From contig JALFZG010000045.1 in the NCBI GenBank assembly GCA_022784645.1, forward strand, positions 1 through 64,000: a DNA stretch of 64,000 bases, written 5' to 3'. The notes under the pieces are model-generated. The model was not told where the DNA came from. It made no database searches and saw only the letters and a list, made by a program, of their open reading frames with translations. This document shows positions 1 to 11,300 of this stretch, piece after piece. The position numbers and the translations under genes are program-made. The DNA comes from Bacteroidales bacterium (GTDB lineage Bacteria; Bacteroidota; Bacteroidia; Bacteroidales; Paludibacteraceae). The first letter of the stretch is position 1. Each line of letters begins with the position of its first letter.

Positions 1-93
1 GAAATAAGCGCTCCGTCATTCTTCCTCTCCCCAAAAATCAGAGATTTCCGGGGTCCCCGAAAAGACGAATAAATTCTGCTGCGGATAAATAAG

Positions 94-127
94 AAAATCC
101 CATCGCGAAAGCGGTGGGATTTTTCTT
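94..127 (-). terminator. Hairpin with flanking A/T runs, likely terminator downstream of the ABC permeases
   Basis: aaaatcccatcgcgaaagcggtgggattttt; near-perfect stem with A run and T run on either side, so it could act on both strands. Confidence 0.6.
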
Positions 128-184
128 TCCAAAAGTTCACACATTTTAGAGTAAGGGTATGGCGCGGCGCGGCGTTTACTAAAT

Positions 185-1039
185 TTAAATGGTATCGATA
201 AAGCGTTTCTGCTTGTGATTGAAGAGGAGGATGGAGATGATCAGGAGCAGGAGCGTGAAGAGGGTGCTGTAAGCGAGCCAGAGCCATGAGAAAGAGCCCG
301 TGCCAAGGGCGGCATACTTAAAAGCCTCAAACACCGGTGTGAGGGGATTGAGTTGCATCACGGTATGGAGCCTTGGGTTGGTAATCACGCTCAAGGGATA
401 GACCACCGGAGTGGCATACATCCACAGTTGCACAAACACAGTAAAGAAATTTTTCAAATCACGATATTTAGTCGTAAGGCTCGTAAAAAGCAGCCCCATG
501 CCCAAGGCATTGCCTGCTACCAAAAACAGCAGCACCGGGAACAGCAGCAGATACATATTCGGCCTTGCATGCACCCCAACAAACGCATACACGATATATA
601 CCACCACAAAAAGCAGCAGCTGAACCGAAAAGTTCAGCAGTTGCGAAATCGTGATGCTCAATGGTGAAATCAGCCGCGGGAAATACACCTTGCCGAAGAG
701 GTTGGCATTTCGAGCAAAGGTGTCTTGCACCTTCGTGAGGCAGCTGGCATAATAATTCCAAAGGCAGATGCCGGAGAGATAAAATAGGGGTTCGGGAATG
801 CCGTCAGTAGGGATACCTGCAATGCGAGAGAACACGATGAAATAGATCAAGGTGCTCATCAGCGGGCTCAGGAAATGCCAAGCGAAGCCAAAGATCGTCT
901 GCTTAAACTGCACCGTCAAGTCGCGCTTCACAAACAGCCACAGCAGGTAGCGTTTCTGCCAAACCGCTTTCAGCCCCAAATCAAAGAACCTATCCTTAGG
1001 CTCTATGATGGTATCCCATGTGTCGTTTTTTTGTATCAC
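185..1039 (-). CDS. ABC-2 type transporter permease, polysaccharide/LPS O-antigen export family (Wzm/TagG-like)
   Basis: 284 aa, six hydrophobic segments, VKRDLTVQFKQTIFGFAW and FGKVYFPRLISPL motifs typical of the family. Confidence 0.85.
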   Translation of the reverse strand: MIQKNDTWDTIIEPKDRFFDLGLKAVWQKRYLLWLFVKRDLTVQFKQTIFGFAWHFLSPLMSTLIYFIVFSRIAGIPTDGIPEPLFYLSGICLWNYYASCLTKVQDTFARNANLFGKVYFPRLISPLSITISQLLNFSVQLLLFVVVYIVYAFVGVHARPNMYLLLFPVLLFLVAGNALGMGLLFTSLTTKYRDLKNFFTVFVQLWMYATPVVYPLSVITNPRLHTVMQLNPLTPVFEAFKYAALGTGSFSWLWLAYSTLFTLLLLIISILLFNHKQKRFIDTI

Positions 1040-1086
1040 AAAAAAAATATAAACCTAACGTTTTCGATAAGCCAAAGGCGCAGAGT

Positions 1087-1094
1087 CAAACGTA
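1087..1094 (-). promoter_or_regulatory. Candidate Bacteroidetes -7 box (TACGTTTG) for the 185-1039 permease
   Basis: TAnnTTTG on minus strand about 48 bp upstream of the start codon. Confidence 0.35.
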
Positions 1095-1147
1095 TTTGAG
1101 CTATGGCATGGCTTGAAAATTGACTATTATAGCAAGAACCGATTATC

Positions 1148-2005
1148 CTATACCGTATCAAGAAACGATTTCTGCGTGCGCTGGAAGAAAAGCAGCCCCA
1201 AGAAAAGAAGCAAAAGGGTAATCCCTATGGAATACATCAGCCAGAGCCAGCTGAAATCGCCTACCCCAAGCAGGCAATACTTAATCGTCTCCATGAGCGG
1301 TGTGACCGGATTAAGCGACATGAGCGTATGGAGAGTTGCATTCTTCACCATTGAGAGGGGATATATTACCGGCGTGAGGTACATCCAGAGGCTCACAATT
1401 TGCGTCATCAGCAGCTGCAAATCACGGTATTTGGTTGTGACCGAACTGATAATCATGCCAAATCCCATAGCCATCATAGCAAGCAGTATAATCAGCAGCG
1501 GTAAAGCAAGAGCGCCCCAAGTCATACGAATAGTAGCCGCACCCGACAAGGAATAATAGAGATAAACCACTGCAAACAGCAGCAGCTGTACGCCCAAGTT
1601 CACGAGTTGGGTGGTGACCGAAACGAGCGGCATAATCAGTCGAGGGAAATACACTTTGCCGAAAATCCCGGCATTCTCTACGAACGCATTACTCGTAGCC
1701 GTTACGCAGGCTTGAAAATAGCCCCATACAGCCACACCAAGCAGGTAAAACAACGCCGGAGGAGCGCCATCGGTGGGCAAGCCGGCTATGCCGCCAAACA
1801 CCACCATATATACGATAACTGACAATATCGGATTGATAAGAAACCACAGCGGGCCGAGGATCGTTTGCTTATATTGGGTGGTGATATTGCGCTTTACAAA
1901 CAGCAGGAAAAGGTCGCGATAGCGCCAAAGCTCACGAAAATCCACGGCCAATAATCGGTCGCGGGGAGTGATGGTTGTGGTCCAATATTTTGCGTTATCC
2001 TGCAT
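1148..2005 (-). CDS. ABC-2 type transporter permease, paralogue of the 185-1039 gene (start revised from 2077 to 2005)
   Basis: Alignable along its length with the neighbouring permease; MQDNAKYW start at 2005 lies downstream of a TACCTTTG -7 box at 2047-2054, whereas the ORF-track start at 2077 lies upstream of it. Confidence 0.8.
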   Translation of the reverse strand: MQDNAKYWTTTITPRDRLLAVDFRELWRYRDLFLLFVKRNITTQYKQTILGPLWFLINPILSVIVYMVVFGGIAGLPTDGAPPALFYLLGVAVWGYFQACVTATSNAFVENAGIFGKVYFPRLIMPLVSVTTQLVNLGVQLLLFAVVYLYYSLSGAATIRMTWGALALPLLIILLAMMAMGFGMIISSVTTKYRDLQLLMTQIVSLWMYLTPVIYPLSMVKNATLHTLMSLNPVTPLMETIKYCLLGVGDFSWLWLMYSIGITLLLLFLGLLFFQRTQKSFLDTV

Positions 2006-2046
2006 AGATGTACGTTTCGAAAAACGGCTTCTGCCGTAACAGTCCG

Positions 2047-2054
2047 CAAAGGTA
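2047..2054 (-). promoter_or_regulatory. Bacteroidetes -7 box TACCTTTG
   Basis: Reverse complement of caaaggta, preceded on the minus strand by a T tract. Confidence 0.55.
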
Positions 2055-2143
2055 CGAAAAAAAAACGAAATAGCCAAACATACCGTATAAAAAACGCCTT
2101 TTACGTAGTAAAAATGGGATTTATCCGCCAGTTCAGCAGCGAT

Positions 2144-2289
2144 AGCAAAGGATACCGCGAATATTCGCGGCTAAGTGAACGATACGCGAAAGCAAAGGAT
2201 ACCGCGAATGTATTCGCGGCTAAGTGAACGATACGCGAAAGCAAAGGATACCGCGAATGACATTCGCGGCTAAGTGAACGATACGCGAA
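2144..2289. repeat. Three tandem units of 47, 49 and 50 bp, each with an inverted repeat ccgcgaat/attcgcgg
   Basis: agcaaaggataccgcgaat-(0, gt, gac)-attcgcggctaagtgaacgatacgcgaa repeated three times; only the hairpin centre changes in length. Confidence 0.9.
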
Positions 2290-2293
2290 AGCA

Positions 2294-2327
2294 TAAAAAA
2301 GACCGCTACCCGAGCGGATAGCGGTCT
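2294..2327 (-). terminator. Rho-independent terminator of the giant adhesin gene
   Basis: agaccgcta-N10-tagcggtct stem followed by a T run on the minus strand. Confidence 0.75.
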
Positions 2328-2399
2328 GATTATGTATCAGCCCCAAGGGGCGAGAGAATATCTTAGAAGATTTTTCTTCTGAACAATTCGGTCAAAAGC

Positions 2400-5300
2400 T
2401 TACTTTACAAGGAGCTTAGCCTGGAAGCTCTGTCCATCGGAGGTGAGTCGAACGGTGTAGTAACCGGCTACCGGCAGACCCGGGATGGTGAGCGAAGGCT
2501 CATCCGTAGCGTAAACAAGCTGACCAATTGCATCGAATACCATCAAGCTGAAGTCAGGAGCCATCGATACCTGCGAGAGGATCTCAATAGGTTCGCCAAC
2601 CGATGCCGGATTCGGAGCTACAGAGAGTTGGAGAACCTTCAGGTTATCCACTGCCTGTCCTTCACCCTTGCCATCCGTTACGTGGATGTAGAGCGTTACC
2701 TGACCACAAGTAGCCTGAAGCGGGAACTCGTAATCACCTGCGCCTACGTTCGTACCGAGGATGGTATCTTCTGCATATACATACGGCAGTTCTTCGATGG
2801 TGATGGTGTCGTATGCTACGCCATTGTCAGCTACGAGCATCTTCACCGTTACCGTAGAGTCACAACCATAAGCGGTCTTCACCGTTGCAGTATACGTACC
2901 GGCAGCCGAGATGCCATTCGGGAAGGCAACATCGGTGTAGGTCTCACCTGCGCAGAGGATGCGATGCTGGTTGATGTCATAACCCGCAGTCTCCGAGAAC
3001 TGGATGAACGTACGAACAATGCTATCGCAAGTATTTACACCCGAGAGCGTATCGATTACTACGATATTATTGTAATACGTCTTTCCGCTAACGGTAACCG
3101 GTTGATCCTTGCAAGAGAGGATAGTGGTATCTCTGCGCGACGACGGCTTCACTTCGATATGGATTGAAACAAGGCTGTCGCAACCGTTTACAGAAGTGTA
3201 GAAGTGCGGCTTGATAACCGACGTTCTTGCGATGAACGGATTGATGTCGTTGCGGTCGTAGAGTTCACCCTCGCAGATGGTATCGTGGAGGATGGTCTGC
3301 GTAGCCTCGCTGACGGTGAGGTTCATCGTTACGAGCGTATCCGGATTTTCTTCAATACCCGTAACCATCGTTTGATACTCGGTGGTACCAAGAACGAACG
3401 AATCGAGCGGGATAGAGAAGTACTCGTCCATATAATCTACCCACGAGCATGCATTTGCATCATAGTTCATCTCTTGAACGCGGTGCAGATAGATGTTGTC
3501 GATAGAGAGATAAGCCGAAACAGAAGAATAATCATCCTTGCTTGCATAGAAGCCGAAGCGGATATTCTGACCTGCATAATCCGAAAGATCAACCGTAAAC
3601 TTACCAGAGTTATCCCAAGGAATTTGAGCCAAATTACCGCCTTCCCAAGTCTTCACTGCATTCCATGTACCTTCACCCGTTGAGTCGTAGGTGCAAATAT
3701 CAACGCGAATAACCGTTGACGGATCAAGCTCCGTACCACCATAGTATGCGCTTGCAGCCGTTGCACCCATGAGCCAATCCAGATAGAGCAACTCATTGTC
3801 TCCCAATTCCGGAACAAGAATCTCAGGCGACATCAAGCGTGTCTGTACTGGATAGTAGTAATACAAGTTGCAATAGAATACGGTATCCTTCATCTCACCG
3901 AGGATATAATCAGCAGTCTTGGTAATAGCCCACTTGTAATACGATGCATTTTGACTATACGATACTGTCCAATCCTTCGGAAGCGTAGCATCTTCGAAGT
4001 ATGGCACAGACTCGTAGGTAGCAAAGAGGATCATCTGCGAGCGCTCGCTGCAAAGCTGCGTTACAGTAGCCTGATAGTGCGTACCCTTGGTCAAACCAGT
4101 AAGATTAACCGACTTAGCCGTAGTTACTCGAGTGAGGATATTGCCGCCTAACTCATCCGTAACGACTACGCGAACGCTGTCGTTGCCGATGGTGGTCCAG
4201 TTCAATACAACCGAAGTAACATCCAAATCAGAAACGCTAATAGCATTTACACCACCGCAGGTGAGGTCAAGCGACTTAACAGATACATTGTCGAAGTAGG
4301 TAGCATCGCCATATTCCGAGATACCCTCGATAATGATATTGCCTTCGCCAATCTCCGGCAGCTGGAAGTGATAGGTGCACCAGCGAGCGGTATCCACTGC
4401 GTTAGCGTTGATACCATCAACCGAGTACTGACGCGGGATGAATGCAAGCAGCTGTGCCGATGCATCAACCGTATCCGAAGTGCTGATATAGATGCGCAGA
4501 CCCTCATTGCTCTTAATCGTTGAATTATGCGAACGATATACATCGATTGAGAACTCGAGCGGCTGACCCTCAGCGAAGTACATTCTCGGGAGCGTAAGTT
4601 GCGTTACGTTGCCAGCCTGCTGATCGCGGAGTTCGAGTACCTTAGATGCTACACCACCCAAGCTTTGCGAGGTTACCATGAACAAATAGGTGCTATAGGT
4701 CGATGATGGCGACTCTGTAGCTGTATGTTCATTCACCCAGCACTGGTTGAAGAATTCGCCTACTGCATATGACTCGAAGTCGTCAGACCATGGGAATGCG
4801 GTAACAATATCGCAGTTCGTGAGGAAGAGAACCGGTTCAGAGAATCGACCGGTGTCAGCCTCATTGCAGATAGCGCGAACCGCTACATTGTAATACGTAT
4901 CAGCCGTAAGTCCAGAGAGATGAGCCGAGGTGTCAGTTACATTGATGAGCTGATAGGTAGCCGGATCAAATACGCTGAAGGTAGCAGCCGGACCGTAAAT
5001 CACGTCATACGATGCAGCCGGACCGGATTCACCATAGTTGAAGAATACGTCAGCTTCATGGATTTCGATGCTGTCAACCACTACGTTAACAGGCTGCTGG
5101 CAAGTAGCCTCGGTGACAAAGTGGCAGCTTACCCACGGACCGGAAGCAGAACCGCAAACAGGAGCTACGTAATAGAAGTAGTCGCGACCTACATGGAGAT
5201 CAGTAAGGGTCTGCGAAGCAGTCGTTAGCGTAGTCGTTTGAGCAGCAGCCAATTGTGCTTCGCTGAGCGGAGTGCTGCTCAAGATAGTATTCCAAGAGGT

Positions 5301-8300
5301 TTCGCTTCCACCCGGATACCAGCTTACTACAGCCGACTCCATCGTTACGTTAGTAGCCTTAAGATCTGATACCTTCTGACAACCGCTCATTACGAAGCAG
5401 AATTGAGCAAGCGGGAGGTTGGTCGAACGCGTACCACCATTCGTACCAGGATGCTGACCAAAAGTAGGATCACCATCCGCACGACGATACATCAATGCAC
5501 CATTCTGCTCTACAGAATAGCTGTAAGTAAGATCACTATCATATCCATCATTCAAGCAGGCTACAATTACAGCCAGGTTACCACCTGCATACTCGAACTG
5601 GGTATCGAGAACAATTTCTGACCAACCCTCAGCCGTAGGATGCACGTAATTATCTGCATGGAATACCTGCACAAGGTCTGACATAGGCACCCAATCAGTA
5701 GCAGACTGAGCCGCAGCATTCTCTACGTTAGCCATGTAAACCGTTACACTCTGCTGCGTGAAGGTTGCACCATCTTTGCAGTAGAACGACATACGATTGA
5801 TGGTTCCTTCTTGTCCAATAAGCGTTGCAGGATAAATCATCTGGTTCCATGAGTTCCCATAGTAATGGCCAAACGGAGAATAATTATACGAATCATCATA
5901 CGTAGAAGGTTCATCCGTACCAGAAGGAATACATTCAAGAGCTGCAACTGCCGAAGTCGTAAACGAAACGGTGTTAACGATGCTCGTATCGCCCTCAGCG
6001 CAGACAGCGCGAACGTATGCCGTATATTCGGTATTGCCCATGAGGCCAGCGAATACTGCCATCGTATCAGCCACAAACTGCTTGGTTGCAGGTTGACCTA
6101 CAATACCTACTTCCCAGAGTTGCTCGAATGCAAACGGAGCATGGCTCCAGCTTATACGAGCTGCATTTGCAGAGGTGCGATCAACTACGATATCAACCAC
6201 CGGTTGGCAAGACTGCGGCGTGGTGAAGGATATCGAGTTCCAAGAGCTGATACGCTCTGCACATTCGCCACGAACATAGAGATAATAGGTAGTCTCATGA
6301 TTGAGCTCGTCGAGGTCGAGATACATAGTCGTGCAGCTAAGCAAGGTAGCCTGAGCGAGTGCTGCCGAATCAAGTTCAACAGGAGAAAGCACGTAGCGGA
6401 AGTCCGTTTCCTGCTCTTCGGTGTACTTATTCCAAGTAGCACGAACGTGGTTGGTATTCAAGAACGTTACGGCCATATCTTTCACTGGCATACAGCTCAA
6501 GTTGGTGGTAATGGTCGTCATTGCCCATTGGCTGATACCATCATTATGACCATCGGCATCGCAGTTCGCGCGTACGTAGATATAATATTGAGTACCATCC
6601 GTAAGACCAGTAATCGGCAAACTGAGGCTGTCAACCGTATATTGCGGCGTGATCGTAGCGAGATCAACATCTGCTTGATCGGTGATGAATACATCGTAAT
6701 CAGCCACATAATCGCCCTCTGAAGCCGTCCAGCTAACGAGAATCTCCGATGTACCACGTCCGATATACGAAGCCACAATGGTATCTACAGCCGGACATGC
6801 CTCCAAAGTGAATTGCTGACCGAACTTGGCATTCGGACGAATACTTGAAGCAGAACCATTATTAACCGCTGACAAATTAGTCACATCAATGATTGCTGCA
6901 TCTTTGTAGCGATAAATCGTGCGATTTGCGGTTACGTTTGTACCATTGGTAGACCATCCAGAAGAACCCATATGCGTGCCATCACCATTCGTAAGCACAC
7001 CTACAACGATATTGCTCGAACCATCCCAGATGAAAGGTTGATTAAACGTATAGGTTACCCAACCAGGCACATACGAGCGAAGCGTAGGACCATTTACAAT
7101 CTGAAGATTCGGAATGAAATCCGTTGATTCAGCCCCTGTATATTCTGTCTGCGTGGTCGTACCGATATAGATGGTCTGCGTCTTATCATAGTTAGATGAT
7201 GCACCCGTATAATCAAATGCAACACTCTGAATCGGACCAGCTGCTACGCCTGCTGCAGAAAGTTCTTGAGCCGTATAGATATGCTGCGAATAGGTATTAC
7301 CATAAGAGGTTACAATCAAAGTAGCAGAAGCCGAACCGTTACCTACTGCAGCCTGAATATCGTTTACGAGACCAGTCGTCGTGCCGGAAGCTGAAGCCCA
7401 TCCGCCATATACGCCGTCGCATATGGTGCGAACATACATATAGTACGTTGTTTCACGAACGAGACCGCTGAACGTATATTCCGTAGCGTTGCTTACCTGA
7501 ATCTTATCAGCAGCTTCGAGCTGAGCCGAATCAAGTTCGGTCGTACTGATAACCACTTCTGCATCATGGCAGATGGAGTTATCTACAAGCGTCCAAGAGA
7601 GAGTCATCGTGTTGCGCGTAGCACCACCAAACTCTGCATTGCGGATTGTCTGCGTATTCGTAAATGCGCTCACTACGAAGTCATCCAAATACGTAGATGC
7701 ACCATACTTGCTCTCACCGCGGAGAATAAAATTCTTCTCACCCGAAGCGCGGAAAGTGAAATTGTAGGTGTACCAGCCACTGCCACTTTCAGCAGGAATC
7801 AAGCCTGGAACCTCAACGTTAGGTTCACGCGGAACAAATACAATTTCTTGAGCCGTTGCATCAATAGCTGGGTTTTCGCCCAAATAGATGCGAACACCTT
7901 CATCCGTGTAGCTCGAATATGATGCGCTGCGGTAAACAGAGAACGACAACTCATACAGATAGGTAGAATCGAATGCCATCAAAGGCAACGAGAGCAGCGT
8001 CATTGTACCACTTGACATATCCGGGAGCATCAGTTTCTTCGTGTTATTACCGCCAATAGAGGAAGTAGTAACTTCAAATACGCGAGTACCCGAACCGGTC
8101 AAATGCTCGTTTACCATGCAAGGATCAGTAAGCGGACCGGAAGGATAAGCGCTGAAATCTTCGGTCCACGGATATTCCGCAAAAGCAACACACTTCGTGC
8201 GAATCTCCACAGGCTCCGACCAGCCAGACTCATTGCCTGCGCTGCAAATCTTCTTCACGCGAGCATAATATTCGTCTGCAGATTCGAGGCCGCTAAACGT

Positions 8301-11300
8301 AGCCGTAGAATCCGTAGTAGTCACAGAATCAAGAATCGAAGCAAACGACTCGATCTTAGATAGCTCAACTACATACTGAGCACCCGTTTCGGCATCCCAA
8401 CCTACGGTAGCAGTGGTCTGAGCAGAAGAAACGACATGAGCCACCGGCGTAGCGCAGTTAGGATTAACGTGGCGCAAACGGATATTATCAATATGATGAT
8501 ATACCGAGCTTGACGTAGAAGTAGTATCCGAGCTTGCAAAGAATGCCAAACGAACCGTCTGTCCTGCATACGCAGAGAGATCAACCGTTTGTTGCTCTGC
8601 AATAGCCGGAATCTCAAGCATAGCAGTATCCTTCCACGATTGGAGTACCGTCCAAGCCGTATCGCCTGTAGCCATGATGCACAAATTGAAACTATGTCCT
8701 TTTACGCGAGCGCGTTCAGGAGAAGCCGTGCCACTGGCAGAAGTAGTCATAGCCATATCGTAAGAGAGAATCAGGTCGTAACCTGTTTGCTGCAACAAAT
8801 ATACATCCGGGCTTACGAGAGACAACAGACGCGGAGTAAGCAAGCCCGTGCTGTAGCTCGATTGCGTATTGGTATAGCAGTAAACATGGTTGTCCGTAAG
8901 ACCGCCACCAGGCGTGGTTGTAAGTGACCAAGCGTAGGTAGAAGCAGTCGTAGTACCTGCCAGCAAATCACCCTCGAGACGTTCCCATCCTGCAGGTAGA
9001 TACGAATTGCTTGCATTGAAGGTCTCCGTATACGGTACACCATACTTGGTAGTGAACTTCGTAGTCACCCATTCGTCAGCACATGCCGGTTTAATACGTA
9101 CGTAATACGTAGTGAAATAGCCTAATTCAGAATAATTAACGCTATCGCCAACAAGCGAGTCATGCTTAAGAATCGTAGAGAAATTGCTGTTATCCGAAAG
9201 CTCAACGATTACGCTCACTCCCGGAGTGTTGTTATTCCAAGTTACAGACGCACTGTTAGCCTCAACGTTCGTTCTGATGCGCGAAACAGGCAGACAGCTG
9301 TTGTCGTAAGCTGCAATTGCAACCGAGTCAATATAGAGATAAGCGTCCGGCTGGCTAACCGATGAACCAGAGTAGAAGCCCAGTGAAATGTTCTTACCAG
9401 CATACTTGCTCAAGTCAACATTCACTTTCTCTGCATCCGAGGTACCCAGCGATACATATTCATAATCGCCCGTGCCATCGCAATTCCATTCCGTTACGTC
9501 AGTAGCCTTGAAGTTCTCACCATCTTCGCTTACATATACGCGGAAGCTGCGACCCGAGAAGTTGGTTGACAACTCAGTAGAAGAGGAGTATGCAACCATA
9601 CCTATGCGGAAGCTGAGGTTGACACCCATACCGCTATCCACATTCGACAGGTCGATAATCGGCGACTGGAGGAAGCCGTTGTAAGAAGAAGCGTACACCT
9701 CCGTACGAGCCGCCTTGCCGGCCATATTGGTCAAGCGAGAATCCACATTCTGGATACTCATTTTATAAGAGCTCGTGTTCGGAACAAAGCCGGTGGTATT
9801 GAAATCTTCACCTGCATTGATTGATACAGTGAATACCTTCCATTCATCCTGCGGGTAAGGAGTCATCTGGTCGAAAGTCTCGAGGAACGGCGTTCCGTAA
9901 GAAGTGCTTGCGAGTGTGTAGCTCGACCAATTGGAGGTATCGCCATTTGCGCAAATACCGCGAACAAACGCAAAATACGTTACGCCTGCAGGCAGATTCG
10001 TGAATGAAACCGTAGTATCGGTAAGTCCGGTTTGGCTGTATGCCGGGTTGACAACGGTATCCGGGTTGCACAAGTCTTCCGTAAGTATTACATCATATTC
10101 CGATGCCGTACCTGACCAGGTAAGCGTGACAGAAGTGCAAGACTGAGCAGTCTGCTCCATGTCAAGAATCTGCGGGCAGCTTGTTGCTTCCATAAGACGT
10201 ACGTTGTCGATATACGCTACATTGGAGTGATAAGCATCAGCCGAAACCATGAAGATCACGTTCGTACCAAAGCCACCCTCGTAGTCGCCAAGATAATCTG
10301 CAAACGAAACCGCATATTGCTTCATGTGGAGACTATCAGCAGCATACGAAAGGTTGATTTCCTTAATCAGCTCAAACGTAGAGGGGTCCTCCGGATTCGT
10401 GATTACGCCCACCTGAAGCGAATGCAAGTTAGCCGTATCACCTCTGCTCGTAGCAGCATTAAATACAACCTGATACTTACTAATGGAATCAATCGTAAGG
10501 GCAGGAAGAATAGCATAATAGCCATTACCATAGACATTATCCGCAGAATTTTGTCTCTTTTCAAGTTTGAGCACATTTCCTAAACCATTGATATAGGAAA
10601 CGCTCGGCTCGAAGATATAGGTAGATCCTACGCCAGAAGTATCAAAGACGCCCGAACGCCAACATTCGAAGTTCAGTTCATCGCTGAAGGTTTCCGTAGC
10701 GAAATCTTCTACGCTAATCGGAGCACAATTGGTCTTGAAATAAGTAATGAGCGTATCCTGCGTACCACACGGCTGATAGCCGAGCACCTCATAGAAGGTA
10801 TTCTGCGTCAAGCCGGAGAGATGATGCGGGCTCGAGGTTACTACACCTTCAAACAGAGCCGTGGTATCACCCATTTCGGTAACCTTCAGATAAGCTTCTT
10901 GTACACCACCTACCGTCCACGTGATATCAGCTTCAGTCTCACCAACATTAGTAGCAGTGAGCGTACCCATACCAATGCAGTTCGGATCGATAGCCTTAAT
11001 ACCTACGTTATCCAGATATACATAAGCATCTCCGTTGCCCCAGTTACTCGTAGCGTGGAAATATATCACGATACTGTGACCGATAAACGGCGTGAGGTCG
11101 AAGTTCTTGGTTACATAATCATACTGATTCGTAAGATTTGCGAAGATCTGCGTGCGATTGGTGTCGCCATCGAGTGCATAGAGTACCTCAAAGTCACCAC
11201 CAGCCGGGTTCTTATAATCGAACGACAAGCGCATAGCATCGGCGCCATCAAGCATAATTGACGGCGTAGCCAGATAGTTGTCGGCTCCTGCTGGTGCACT

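Noticed and set aside
2006-2077. N-terminal 24-aa extension of the second permease
   Set aside because: The upstream start precedes the TACCTTTG promoter box; translation from 2005 matches the paralogue better.
2101-2346. 81-aa ORF with FAYRSLSRE repeats
   Set aside because: Translation of the hairpin repeat block plus terminator; unit lengths of 47, 49 and 50 bp shift the frame.
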